Positions 19,411 through 30,150 of a DNA stretch of 64,000 nt are shown one piece after another. Within the stretch, counting starts at the first letter, position 1, and each line of letters opens with the position of its first letter. Source of the DNA: an uncultured Prevotella sp. (GTDB lineage Bacteria; Bacteroidota; Bacteroidia; Bacteroidales; Bacteroidaceae); contig CAJOLE010000017.1 in the NCBI GenBank assembly GCA_905235325.1, positions 1-64,000 of the forward strand. The letters run 5' to 3'. The notes under the pieces were generated by a model that ran no database searches, was not told the origin of the DNA, and saw only the letters and a program-made list of their open reading frames with translations. A program made the position numbers and the translations under genes.

Positions 19411-21003
19411 CTACTTGATGCTAAGCACGACGAGCGACTTGGCGGGGAGCTTGACGCTGACGGCGTTCTTCTTCAGGATGGCATCCTTGTAGTCGGCGGG
19501 GACAACGACTGAGGGGTGGTTGAAGTCGTTGTAGTCGGCTACGCTGCGCGAGGTGAGAATCTGTCCGCTCACCTGGCGGGGCTTGAAGCCGTCAATCTCG
19601 AAGTCGACGCTCTGCTCCTTGTCCAAGGAGACGTTGGTGACGGCGAGTATGATGCTGCCGTCCTTGGTCTTGGCTGCCGAGGCCGACAGCATCGGGCAAG
19701 GCCGGTAGCCGGCATCCTTGGCTCCATTCTTCTGACGGAAGTATGCCTTGCTGACGGCCATCGTCTCGCTCTCAAGGTCGACGGGCAGGTAGGTGGCATC
19801 CATAAACGGCGTGTAGAGCTTGAAGACGTGGTAGGTGGGCGTGAGCACCATGTGGCCCGTGCCCTTCTGGTCGGTCAGTATCATCGACTGCAGCACGTTG
19901 ACCACCTGCGCGATGTTGGCCATCTTCACGCGGTCGGTGTACTTGTGGAAGACGTTGAGCGAGAGCGAGGCTACGAAGGCGTCGCGCAGGGCGTTCTGCT
20001 GGTAGAGGTGGCCGCTGACGGTGCCGGGCTCCTCGTCCCACCACGTGCCCCACTCGTCGACGAGCAGTCCGATCTGGTTCTTCGGGTCGGCCGCGTCCAT
20101 GATGGCCTTGTGGCGCTTGATGACTTCCTCAATCTCGAGACACTTGCCCAGCGCCCAGTAGTACTGGTTGTTGTCGAAGTTGGTGGCCGAGCCCTTCGGG
20201 CCGTTCCATCCCGAGCAGGTGTAGTAGTGGAGCGAGATGCCCTGCATACGCTTGCCGATGTTCTTCATGAGCACCTCGGTCCAGTTGTAGTCGTAGTCGC
20301 TGGCCCCGCTGGCAATGCGGTAGAGCTTGTTGCCCGTGTAGTCGCGCAGGTAGGTGTTGAACTTGCGGAACTCGTTGCTGTAGTATTCGGGCGTCATGTT
20401 CCCGCCGCAGCCCCAGGCCTCGTTGCCGATGCCGAAGTACTTCACCTTCCAGGCCTTCTCGCGGCCGTTCTGGCGGCGCAGGCGTGCCATCGGGGTGTCG
20501 CCGTCGCTGGTCATGTATTCTACCCACTGGGCCATCTCCTTGACGGTGCCCGAACCGACGTTGCCGCTGATGTAGGGCTCGCAGCCGAGCATCTCGCAGA
20601 GGTTCAGAAACTCATGGGTGCCGAAGGAGTTGTCCTCGATGGTGCCCCCCCAGTTGTTGTTGCGCAGCGAGGGGCGCTGCTCCTGCGGGCCGATGCCGTC
20701 CATCCAGTGATAGTCGTCGGCAAAGCATCCGCCCGGCCAGCGCATGACGGGAATCTGCAGGGCCTTGAGCGCCTCGAAGACGTCCTTGCGGTAGCCGTTG
20801 ATGTTTGGAATCTTTGACTTGGGGCCTACCCAGAGTCCGCCGTAGATGCAGCTGCCGAGGTGCTCGGAGAACTGTCCGTAGATTTCGCGGTTGATCTTGG
20901 CACCGGGCTTGTCGGCGTGGATGGTTGCCCTCAATGGATTATCAGCCATTGCCGCCGAAGCACAGCCGATGGTAATAGCAGTCAAAAGGAGTAGTCTTTT
21001 CAT
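19411..21003 (-). CDS. Alpha-L-arabinofuranosidase, GH51-like
   Basis: [55 protein letters not shown]. Confidence 0.92.
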   Translation of the reverse strand: MKRLLLLTAITIGCASAAMADNPLRATIHADKPGAKINREIYGQFSEHLGSCIYGGLWVGPKSKIPNINGYRKDVFEALKALQIPVMRWPGGCFADDYHWMDGIGPQEQRPSLRNNNWGGTIEDNSFGTHEFLNLCEMLGCEPYISGNVGSGTVKEMAQWVEYMTSDGDTPMARLRRQNGREKAWKVKYFGIGNEAWGCGGNMTPEYYSNEFRKFNTYLRDYTGNKLYRIASGASDYDYNWTEVLMKNIGKRMQGISLHYYTCSGWNGPKGSATNFDNNQYYWALGKCLEIEEVIKRHKAIMDAADPKNQIGLLVDEWGTWWDEEPGTVSGHLYQQNALRDAFVASLSLNVFHKYTDRVKMANIAQVVNVLQSMILTDQKGTGHMVLTPTYHVFKLYTPFMDATYLPVDLESETMAVSKAYFRQKNGAKDAGYRPCPMLSASAAKTKDGSIILAVTNVSLDKEQSVDFEIDGFKPRQVSGQILTSRSVADYNDFNHPSVVVPADYKDAILKKNAVSVKLPAKSLVVLSIK

Positions 21004-21139
21004 TACTTTTTTTGGTTTGGGTTCATAATCGACTGCAAAAATACTAATAAATAATGTGTTTACCAAGAAAAAACAGGATTAAGTGCGATTATTTCGGCAA
21101 AAATGAGTAATTTTGCAGCCGATTTATAGAAATACGGTA

Positions 21140-23705
21140 GTGAAAATATATATATTTCCGATTCTTCTCTTATGGGTGGTGCTGCCTTTGCGCGCCCAGG
21201 AATACCTGACTGGCGTCATCGTCGATGCTGATACAGGCGACAGCATTGTCAGCGCAAGTGTCGTCTACGACGGTCGCCGCATTGCTACGGTGGCCGACGC
21301 CAAGGGGCGCTACCGTATTGCGCGCCACCAGGGGTGGAGCCTCTCGTTCAGCGCCGTCGGCTATAAGAAGCGCACCATCCGCGTGGGCGAAAGTACGCGC
21401 GGACAGCTGAACATACGCCTGAAGCCCGACCGCCGACAGCTGGGCGAGGTGAAGGTGAAGGCCAAGCGCAGGAAGTACAGCCGAAAGGACAACCCGGCGG
21501 TAGAACTGATGAAGCGCGTGGTGGCGGCCAAGCGGCGCACTGATTTGGCCGTTAACGACTACTACCAATATAATAAGTACGAGAAGCTGACCGTGGCGCT
21601 CAACGATCTGAAGCCCGAGCAGCTGGCCAAGAAGCCCTTCAGCAACCACCAGTTCCTGATGGACCAGATTGAGGTGAGTCCTTTCACCAACAAACTAACG
21701 ATTCCCGTCACGGTCGACGAGACGGTGTCGAGAAAGGTGTACCGCAAGAACCCCCGCTCGGAGAAGACATACATCGAGGGACGAACGTCGTCGGGCGTGA
21801 ACGATATGTTCCAGACGGGCGACATTATCAACACCGTCGTCAAGGATGTATTCACCGACATCGACCTCTATGAGGACCAGATCAGGCTGCTGCAGCGCCC
21901 CTTCACGTCGCCCATCTCGAACGAGGGCCTCGGCTTCTACCGCTACTACATAGAACACGCTGCTCGTCGGGCGCGATTCCTGCATTCACCTGCACTTCCT
22001 GCCCAACAACCAGATAGACAGAGGCTTCCGCGGCGACCTCTACATACTGAATGATTCGACACTCCACGTGCGCAGCTGTCAGTTGACCATCCCCACGCAG
22101 AGCAACGTGAACTTCGTCGACTCGATGCAGGTGCATCAGGAGTACGAACAGCTCGACGACGGACAGTGGGTGCTGACCCGCAACGACATGGTGACGGTGC
22201 TCAAGCTCTTTGAGTTTATACAGGAGAGCATCGTCGTCACTCAGTCCACGCGAATGTCGGACTACTCCTTCGACGAGATACCGGCCAAGATGTTCAAGGG
22301 CGGCGCCAAGGAGATTATCAGTCCTGACGTCGAGATGCGCGACAGTACCTACTGGGAAGGCTACCGCGAGAACGTCGAGATGACGCGAGGCGAAAAGCGC
22401 ATGGACAAGTTCGTGCGCGGCTTCGAGACCATACGCGGCTTCAAGTTCCTCATCCTGGCGGCCAAGGCCGTGGTGGAGAACTCCATAGAGACGAGTAAGC
22501 CCAACTACATCGACATCTGCCCCATCACGACGGTCGTCAGCCATAACTTTGTCGACGGATGGCGAACGCGACTGAGCATGAGAACGACGGCCAACCTGCA
22601 CAAGCACCTCTTCTTCCTGGGCTATTACGCCCGAGGCTGGGACAGCCGGAAGAACTACTATAACGCTGAGGCCACCTACTCGCTGAATGCTAAGAACTAC
22701 TCGGTACATGAGTTCCCGCGCCGGACACTCACCCTGCAGCTGTCGAACGAAGTCTGCTCGCCGGGCGACCACTTCCTCGAGCACGATAAGGATAACGTGT
22801 TCATGTCGATGAAGTGGGCCAAGGCCGACAAGATGATGTTCTACAACCGCCAGCAGCTGACCTTCGAGTATGAGACCGACTGGGGGCTCCGCGCCGTCGT
22901 CGGCGCCAAGCGCGAGAAGAACGAGGGGGCCGGCGAGCTGCGGCTGCTGCCGCTGTCGGCCGCTGCCGTGTCAGATCCTTCCGGGGAAGCCCGTGCCACG
23001 ACCATGCGCACGACCGAGACGACGGTCAGCCTGCGCTATGCCCCGGGCGAGACGTATATCAACAACAAGCAGCGGCGGCGCGTCATCAACCTTGACGCAC
23101 CGGTGTTCAGCATATCTTACACCCACGGCTTCGACGGGCTGCTCGACGGCCAGTACGACTACAACTACACCGAGGCCAGCATCTTCAAGCGCTTCTGGCT
23201 CAGCAGCTGGGGCAAGGCCGACGTTACGCTGAAGGGGGGCGTGCAGTGGAACCAGGTGCCCTTCCTGCTGCTCATCCATCCGGCGTCCAACATGTCATAC
23301 CTGGCACAGCCCGAGACGTTCAGCCTCATTAACGACATGGAGTTCCTGAACGACCGCTTCGCCTCGCTGATGGTGACGTGGGACCTGAGCGGCCGACTGT
23401 TCAACCGCACGCCCATCATCAAGCGCTGGCACTGGCGCGAGTTCATCGGCGTGCGCACCCTGTGGGGCTCGCTCCGCGACAGAAACAACCCTGCAGCAGC
23501 ACGCAACGTGGGCAACGACCGCCTGATGCTGTTCCCCGAGGGTGTCAGCGTGATGGACCCCGACAAGCCCTACGTCGAGGTGATGGTTGGCATACACAAC
23601 ATCCTGAAGTTCTTCAACATCGACTATGTGCGCCGCCTGAACTACAACGAGCTGCCGACCAGTCCGAAGTGGGGCTTGCGCTACTCGATGTCGCTGACGT
23701 TCTGA
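21140..23705 (+). pseudogene. DUF5686/carboxypeptidase-regulatory-like outer membrane protein, frameshifted near 21957
   Basis: ORFs 21113..22054 and 22068..23705 are two halves. The region between reads TLLVGRDSCIHLHFLPNNQIDRGFRGDLYILNDSTLHV in the downstream frame. Confidence 0.8.
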
Positions 23706-23753
23706 AGTGTTGAGCAGATAAAGATTGAAAGAATAGAAAAGTAAAAATACATT

Positions 23754-24797
23754 ATGAACTATCTTGACAGAAACGAATTTAACTTTGAGCCAAGCCAGAA
23801 GGTGCTTGACGCTGTAGAGAATTTCGACCCTAAGGATCTGTGCTTCTATACCCGCATCTACGATCAGGGCAAGAAGAGCGTCATCAGCGTCCGCGTCAGT
23901 GAAATCTACGGCGTGCCCGAAGAGCAGGTGCTGCTGGCCTACGGCGGCGAGGAAATCCTGAAAAACGCCATCCACTACTTCCTGATGAAGGGCGACAACA
24001 AGACAATCCTCATACCCCAGTTCTCGTGGTGGTATTATAATAAGGTGGCCAGCGAGTGCGGCGGCACGTTCGAGATGTACCCTCTCTACGAGGAGGACGA
24101 CACCTTCGCCTACAACGTCAGCGAGGTCATTGAGTACACCAACCGCATACACCCCCGTATGCTGCTGCTGGCATCGCCCAACAACCCCACGGGCAACTCG
24201 CTGACCAGCGAGGAGATTGGCCGCATCATGGAGAACATCCCCGCCGACACGATGGTGCTGGTCGACGAGGCCTACGCCAGTTTCATCACCACCGACACTG
24301 ACTACATCGCTCCCTTGGTGAACAAGTACAACAACCTCATCATCTCGCGCACACTCTCGAAGTTCTACGGCCTGCCCGGTCTGCGCACGGGCTTCGGCTT
24401 CATCGGGAAGGGTCACGACCAGTTCCTGAGCTACTCGAACAAGTATCTGGGCTTTAACCGCTTTGCCGAGGCTGTCGCAATAGCTGCCTTGGAGAGCGAC
24501 GAGCATTACCGCCACGTGGCCGACGAGATGGAGTGGGGCCGTCAGCTCTACAAGAAGGAGCTCGGCGGGCTGCCCGGATTCAAGGTCTACAAGTCGGTGG
24601 CCAACTTCATCCTCATCAAGTACCCGTTGGAGATCAAGGAGCGGCTGATGGAGGCCCTGAAGCTTCAGGACTACAAGATTAAGTTTATGGGCGACCCCGG
24701 GCTCGAATCCTGCCTGCGCATCACGCTGGGCCGCCGCGAGCAGACGCAGACCGTGGTCGACACCATCAAGAGCGTGTATCAGGAAGTCAGGAAGTGA
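23754..24797 (+). CDS. PLP-dependent aminotransferase/decarboxylase, class I/II (HisC-like)
   Basis: LLASPNNPTGNSLT, VDEAYASF, SRTLSKFYGLPGLRTGFGF. Confidence 0.88.
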   Translation: MNYLDRNEFNFEPSQKVLDAVENFDPKDLCFYTRIYDQGKKSVISVRVSEIYGVPEEQVLLAYGGEEILKNAIHYFLMKGDNKTILIPQFSWWYYNKVASECGGTFEMYPLYEEDDTFAYNVSEVIEYTNRIHPRMLLLASPNNPTGNSLTSEEIGRIMENIPADTMVLVDEAYASFITTDTDYIAPLVNKYNNLIISRTLSKFYGLPGLRTGFGFIGKGHDQFLSYSNKYLGFNRFAEAVAIAALESDEHYRHVADEMEWGRQLYKKELGGLPGFKVYKSVANFILIKYPLEIKERLMEALKLQDYKIKFMGDPGLESCLRITLGRREQTQTVVDTIKSVYQEVRK

Positions 24798-24827
24798 ATA
24801 GTAAACCTGTAAATAGAATATCATCTG

Positions 24828-25808
24828 ATGAACGAGAAATACAGAGCAACGCTCAAGTCGAGCGAGACTGAAGACTGGCTTGACCTGCACGTCATACGCC
24901 CCTTTTGCTACTATTGCGCCGTCTTCTTTGCGAAGTTCGACATCAATCCCAACACGGTCACCATCTGGTCGATGATTGTCGGCGCCGCCAGCGCCATCTT
25001 CTTCGGCTGCGCCAGTTTCTACTACGGCGGCACGATGGGACTGGTCTACAACATCATCGGCATCGTGCTGCTGATGGTGGCCGACGTCCTCGACTGTACC
25101 GACGGCCAGCTGGCCCGCATGACGGGCAAGAAGAGCCGCTTGGGCCGCATCCTCGACGGCGTGGCGGGCTTCACCTGGTTCCTGCCCATCTATGTGGTTC
25201 TTGTCTGGCGCTTCTATCAGCACCACACCATCGAGTTCGGCTGGTTTGGCATCGCCGATACGCCCCAGAATACCCTTCTTGCGACGGCTGTCGTCTTCGT
25301 GCTCGGCCTCATTGCAGGCTTCGCCGGACTGGCAGGCCAGCAGCGCCTGGCCGACTACTACATCCAGGTACACCTCTTCTTCCTGAAGGGCGAGAAGGGC
25401 AGCGAGCTCGACAACTCGGTGCGGCAGCAGGAAATCTACGACCACATGCCGCCCCATGCGCCGGCCTACGAGCGCCTGTTCCAGAAGTCGTATGTCGACT
25501 ACACACGTAAGCAGGAGAAGGTGACGCCGCAGTTCCAGCGCCTCCTTTCTAAGCTGCGCGAGAAGTATGGCTCAACCGACAACATCCCGCAGCAGGTTCG
25601 CGAGGAGTTTCGGCAGAAGTCGCTGCCCGTCATCTTCTGGAACGGTCTGCTCACGTTCAACTTCCGCGAGTCGTGGCTCTTCCTTTTCTGCCTGCTCGAC
25701 GTTCCCGTCTGCCACTTCGTGTTCGAGATTGTCGTCCTGGGCCTGCTCTGGAAGTACGTCAACCTTCGTCACGAGGCGTTCTGCAAGGAAATAGCCGACA
25801 AGTTATAA
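24828..25808 (+). CDS. CDP-alcohol phosphatidyltransferase family protein
   Basis: Motif DCTDGQLARMTGKKSRLGRILDGVAG (canonical spacing, last Asp absent) and multiple TM segments. Confidence 0.85.
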   Translation: MNEKYRATLKSSETEDWLDLHVIRPFCYYCAVFFAKFDINPNTVTIWSMIVGAASAIFFGCASFYYGGTMGLVYNIIGIVLLMVADVLDCTDGQLARMTGKKSRLGRILDGVAGFTWFLPIYVVLVWRFYQHHTIEFGWFGIADTPQNTLLATAVVFVLGLIAGFAGLAGQQRLADYYIQVHLFFLKGEKGSELDNSVRQQEIYDHMPPHAPAYERLFQKSYVDYTRKQEKVTPQFQRLLSKLREKYGSTDNIPQQVREEFRQKSLPVIFWNGLLTFNFRESWLFLFCLLDVPVCHFVFEIVVLGLLWKYVNLRHEAFCKEIADKL

Positions 25809-25842
25809 ATCAGAAAGCGCAAATGCGTAAATCATAAGCCGT

Positions 25843-26886
25843 ATGCGGTGGACCAAGCAGCGTCTCAACAACCTCTTCTTCGTCGTGGGCATCCTGGCCT
25901 GCGTGGTGATGCTTCTGACGTTCGATGTCAGTTTCGCCGAGCTGTGGCAGCACATCTGCCATGCGGGCTACTGGCTCATACCCATCGTCGGCGTCTGGAT
26001 CATCATCTATGCCATCAACGCCTGGTCGTGGCTCACCATCATCCGCAGCAAGACGCGCGGCACCAGCGAGCGCGTCAGTTCCCTGCGCGTCTATCGCCTC
26101 ACCATCACGGGCTATGCGCTGAACTACGCCACGCCCGTCGGCGGCCTCGGAGGCGAGCCCTACCGCATTCTTGAACTGTCGAAGGACGTCAGCAACGAGC
26201 ATGCCACGTCCAGCGTCATCCTCTATGCGATGATGCACTTCTTCGCCCACTTCTGGTTCTGGTTCACCAGCATCTTCATCTATCTGGCGCTGGCTGCCGT
26301 CGGCGACCTGCCCATCAACACCGCCATTGCCACCGTGCTGGCCGTCATCATCGTGTTCTGCCTCGTGGCCTTCTACATCTTTGCCAAAGGCTACCGTAAC
26401 GGTCTGGTGGTGAAGACGCTCCGATGGATAGGCCACATCCCGGGACTGAAGGGCTGGAGCGCGCGCTTCCGCGAGAAGCACGCCGAGACGCTCTCGAACA
26501 TCGACGGGCAGATAGCAGCCCTGCACGCCGAGGACAAGGCCGCCTTCTACAAGAGCCTGCTCCTTGAGTACTGCTCGCGCATCGTGCAGAGCAGCGAGGT
26601 GCTGTTCATGCTCCTGCTCTTCGGCATCGACAACGGCGGCGGCTTCGCCGGCATCTTCGTTACCTACCTCCACAGCATCCTCATCGTCTCGTTCACCACG
26701 CTCTTTGCCAACCTTATAGGCTTCCTCCCCATGCAGCTCGGCGTCCAGGAGGGTGGCTTCGTGCTGTCCATTGCTGCCCTCGGCCTCTCTGCCGCCCTCG
26801 GCATCTTCGTCAGCATCATCTGCCGCGTGCGCGAAATCATCTGGATAGCCGTCGGTATGCTCATCATGCGGCTGCCCGACAAATAA
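25843..26886 (+). CDS. Lysylphosphatidylglycerol synthase TM-region/UPF0104-like flippase-like membrane protein
   Basis: Multi-TM; YALNYATPVGGLGGEPYRILELSKD motif. Confidence 0.75.
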   Translation: MRWTKQRLNNLFFVVGILACVVMLLTFDVSFAELWQHICHAGYWLIPIVGVWIIIYAINAWSWLTIIRSKTRGTSERVSSLRVYRLTITGYALNYATPVGGLGGEPYRILELSKDVSNEHATSSVILYAMMHFFAHFWFWFTSIFIYLALAAVGDLPINTAIATVLAVIIVFCLVAFYIFAKGYRNGLVVKTLRWIGHIPGLKGWSARFREKHAETLSNIDGQIAALHAEDKAAFYKSLLLEYCSRIVQSSEVLFMLLLFGIDNGGGFAGIFVTYLHSILIVSFTTLFANLIGFLPMQLGVQEGGFVLSIAALGLSAALGIFVSIICRVREIIWIAVGMLIMRLPDK

Positions 26887-26920
26887 ACAGTAAACCGAAA
26901 ACAGCAAAAACGTAAATCCC

Positions 26921-27651
26921 ATGATTGGTGTAATACTTGCAGCGGGGATGGCCAAGCGCCTGCGCCCCCTTACAGACCACCAGCCCAAGTGCCTGCTCAA
27001 GATTGGCGGGCGCACACTCCTGGAGCGCACCGTCGATGCCATGCACCTGAACGGCATCACCCAGTTCGTCGTCGTCACCGGCTATTGCGCCGACCAGATA
27101 CGCGACTTCCTCACCACCCACTTCCCGCTTTTCGCTTTTCACTTCATCCACAACGCTGACTACGAGCACAACAACAACATCTACTCGCTCTGGCTTGCCA
27201 TGAAGCACGTCGGTGGCCAGGACGTCCTGCTGATGGACAGCGACATCCTCTGCGACCCGGCGGCCGTCAGTGCCATTGCCACGCAGACGGAGGCTGCCCT
27301 CGCCGTCAACCGCCACGAACTCGGCGAGGAGGAGATGAAGGTCGTCGTCGACGCCGAATGCCGCATCACAGAAATCTCAAAGACCTGCAGCCCCGCCGAC
27401 GCCATGGGCGAGAGCGTGGGCATCGAGCACATCACGCCGGCCTACGGCGAGGCGCTCGCTGCCGAACTCGACCAGATGATAGAGCACGAGGGGCTCATCG
27501 ACATCTTCTACGAGAGCGTGCCTTCGAGCGCCTCATCCCTCAGGGCCACACCTTCCGCGTGGTCGACACCACCGACTACTTCAGCTACGAGCTCGACACC
27601 CCCGAGGACTTCGCCCGTGCCCAGGAGCTCATGCCCGTCGCCCTGCTTTAG
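26921..27651 (+). pseudogene. LicC-like NTP transferase (sugar/choline-phosphate nucleotidyltransferase), frameshift near 27515
   Basis: GVILAAGMAKRLRPLTDHQPKCLLKIGG; EHNNNIYSLWLA; MDSDILC. The C-terminus AFERLIPQGHTFRVVDTTDYFSYELDTPEDFARAQEL lies in another frame ending 27651. Confidence 0.85.
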
Positions 27652-27823
27652 CCCACTTTCCCGAGCGGCACAGCCCCGACGGGGCGCACGTCGGGCGGCA
27701 GCGAAGGGTTCAGCCGCTGCGACGTTAAAAAAACGTAAATCAGAACGCTCCGTAGGGGTGGTTTGAAGAAGATTTCGTACTTTTGTAAATCGAAGTCAGA
27801 CAAATCTAAAACCTAAACGAATT

Positions 27824-29572
27824 ATGGAAAATAACAACGCTCAGCTGATTGCCCAGTGCGAGGCAATAGCAAAGGAATGGCTCTCTCCGGCCTTCGACGA
27901 GGAGACGCGAAAGGAAGTACAGGCCATGCTCGACGCCGACGACAAGTCGGCACTCATCGACGCCTTCTACCAGAACCTTGAGTTCGGTACGGGTGGCCTG
28001 CGCGGCATCATGGGTGCCGGCACCAACCGCATGAACAAGTACATCGTCGGCATGGCCACACAGGGCTTTGCCAACTACATCAACAAGGCATTCCCCGACA
28101 TCCAGCCCGCCGTGGTCGTCGGCCACGACTGCCGCAACAACGGCCGTATGTTTGCCGAGAGCGTTGCCGACATCTTCTCCGCCAACGGCATCAAGGTCTA
28201 TCTCTTCGAGAGCCTGCGCCCCACGCCGGAGATTTCGTTCGCCATCCGCCAGCTCGGCTGCCAGGCCGGTGTCAACGTGACGGCCTCCCACAATCCCCGC
28301 GAGTATAACGGCTACAAGGCATACTGGGACGACGGCGCCCAGGTGCTGGCACCCCACGACAAGGGCATCATCGACGAGGTGAACAAGGTGAAGATCGGCG
28401 ACGTGAAGTTCGAGGGCAACAAGGACCTCATCGTCCCCATCGGCGGCGAGATGGACTGGGACTACATCCAGGCCGTCAAGGAGGCCATGGTCGACCAGGA
28501 CGTCATCCTGCGCCAGAAGGACCTGAACATCGTCTACTCGCCCATGCACGGCACGGGCCGCGTCATCATCCCCATGGCCCTGCGCTCATGGGGCTTCCAG
28601 AACATCCACGTCGTGCCCGAGCAGATGGTCATCGACGGCAACTTCCCCACCGTCGTCAGCCCCAATCCCGAGAATGCCGAGGCCATGACGCTGGGCATGA
28701 AGCTCGGCACGAAGCTTAACGCCGACCTCGTCATCGCCTCCGACCCCGACGCCGACCGCCTGGCCATCGTCTGCCGCAACGCCAAGGGCGAGTGGGAAAT
28801 CCTGAACGGCAACCAGACCTGCATGATGTTCTGCTGGTACATCATCGCCAACAAGAAGAAGCTCGGACAGCTCAAGGGCAACGAGTTCCTCGTGAAGACC
28901 ATCGTCACCACCGAGGTCATTGCCAAGATTGCCGAGAAAAACGGCGTCGAGCTGAAGGACTGCTACACAGGCTTCAAGTGGATAGCCAACGAGATACGCA
29001 TCAACGAGGGCGTGAAGAAGTACATCGGCGGCGGCGAGGAGTCGTTCGGATTCCTGCCGTTCGACAAGGTGCGCGACAAGGACTCCCCCGCCAGCATCTG
29101 CCTGATCTGCGAGATTGCAGCCTGGGCCCGCGACAACGGCAAGACGCTCTACGACCTGCTCATGGACATCTACGCCGAGTACGGCTTCTCGAAGGAAGTG
29201 ACCATCAACGTCGTCCGTCCTGGCAAGACCGGCGCCGACGAGATCAAGCAGATGATGACCAACTTCCGTGAGAACCCGCCGCAGGATCTGGGCGGCTCGA
29301 AGGTCAGCCTCTGGAAGGACTACAAGACACTCGAGGCCCGCAAGGCCGACGGCACCGTCGGGAAGATTGACATGCCCGACACGTCGAACGTGCTGCAGTG
29401 GTTCTGCGAGGACGGAACAAAGGTCTCCGTGCGCCCATCGGGCACCGAGCCGAAGATCAAGTTCTATACTGAGGTCAAGGATCCCACCTTCAAGTGCGCC
29501 GGCTGCTACGAGCGCTGCACGAAGGCCGCCGAGGAAAAGATTGAGGCCATCAAGAAGAGCCTGAACCTCTGA
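27824..29572 (+). CDS. Phospho-sugar mutase (phosphoglucomutase/phosphomannomutase)
   Basis: TGGLRGIMGAGTNRMN, VTASHNPREYNGYKAYW, SDPDADRLAI, RPSGTEPKIKFY. Confidence 0.95.
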   Translation: MENNNAQLIAQCEAIAKEWLSPAFDEETRKEVQAMLDADDKSALIDAFYQNLEFGTGGLRGIMGAGTNRMNKYIVGMATQGFANYINKAFPDIQPAVVVGHDCRNNGRMFAESVADIFSANGIKVYLFESLRPTPEISFAIRQLGCQAGVNVTASHNPREYNGYKAYWDDGAQVLAPHDKGIIDEVNKVKIGDVKFEGNKDLIVPIGGEMDWDYIQAVKEAMVDQDVILRQKDLNIVYSPMHGTGRVIIPMALRSWGFQNIHVVPEQMVIDGNFPTVVSPNPENAEAMTLGMKLGTKLNADLVIASDPDADRLAIVCRNAKGEWEILNGNQTCMMFCWYIIANKKKLGQLKGNEFLVKTIVTTEVIAKIAEKNGVELKDCYTGFKWIANEIRINEGVKKYIGGGEESFGFLPFDKVRDKDSPASICLICEIAAWARDNGKTLYDLLMDIYAEYGFSKEVTINVVRPGKTGADEIKQMMTNFRENPPQDLGGSKVSLWKDYKTLEARKADGTVGKIDMPDTSNVLQWFCEDGTKVSVRPSGTEPKIKFYTEVKDPTFKCAGCYERCTKAAEEKIEAIKKSLNL

Positions 29573-29595
29573 CCAACAGCGAAAAGACAGAATGA

Positions 29596-29628
29596 GGGAG
29601 CATCCGCAGTCACGGGTGCTCCCTTTTT
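29596..29628 (+). terminator. Intrinsic terminator after phosphoglucomutase
   Basis: GGGAGCA...TGCTCCC followed by TTTTT. Confidence 0.75.
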
Positions 29629-29666
29629 CGGCTTTCAGCACCCCTGATTACTAAACATAGGAGACA

Positions 29667-29935
29667 TCCTACACTTCCTACACTTCCTACACCTGCCCGA
29701 AAATTTTAGGTGTAGGAAGTGTAGGAAGTGTAGGATAAAAAGTACAAATAACAACTATATATATACGTGCAAGTCGTAAGGATGCAGGCCGTAAAGGGCC
29801 TTCCCGGCCGGCTGCGGGGCTGGAACCGACACCTGACCCTACACCTTGGCAGCAGGCAGACGGAAAATCAAAAGGCGGCGGTTTTTGCGGAAAAGGCGGC
29901 GGGTTTTGCGGAAAAGGCGGCGGGTTTTACATAAG
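29667..29935 (+). repeat. Composite hairpin element, copy 2
   Basis: Same perfect 28-bp arms (29667-29694/29708-29735), same tail, three AAAAGGCGGCGGGTTTTGCGG repeats. Confidence 0.88.
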
Positions 29936-30098
29936 AAAAAGCTGGATTGTAGTTACAACATACAGCACATTCAAACGCCGCCGGGGCTGCTGAAATTTCA
30001 GGGTCGGACCGCTTCTCTGTCACTGGGGTAGTGACGGCTCATGCCGGGTGCTGCGACTCTCGAGAGCGGGGCAATGGGTGAAAAAATAGGAGAAATGT

Positions 30099-30129
30099 TT
30101 TGTAATCCCGCCAAAATGCAGTACCTTTG
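30099..30129 (+). promoter_or_regulatory. Bacteroidales promoter for map
   Basis: TTTG (30099-30102), N19, TACCTTTG (30122-30129). Confidence 0.75.
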
Positions 30130-30150
30130 CACCAAAATTACAAGCGTAAA

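Noticed and set aside
19516-20817. 433-aa + strand ORF opposite the GH51 gene
   Set aside because: Composition typical of reverse-frame shadow; GH51 motifs on the minus strand are decisive.
23295-25457. 720-aa antisense ORF spanning three + strand genes
   Set aside because: Shadow ORF covering the DUF5686, aminotransferase and CDP-alcohol transferase genes; no family motif.
28586-29641. 351-aa antisense ORF opposite phosphoglucomutase
   Set aside because: Shadow of a strongly biased coding region.
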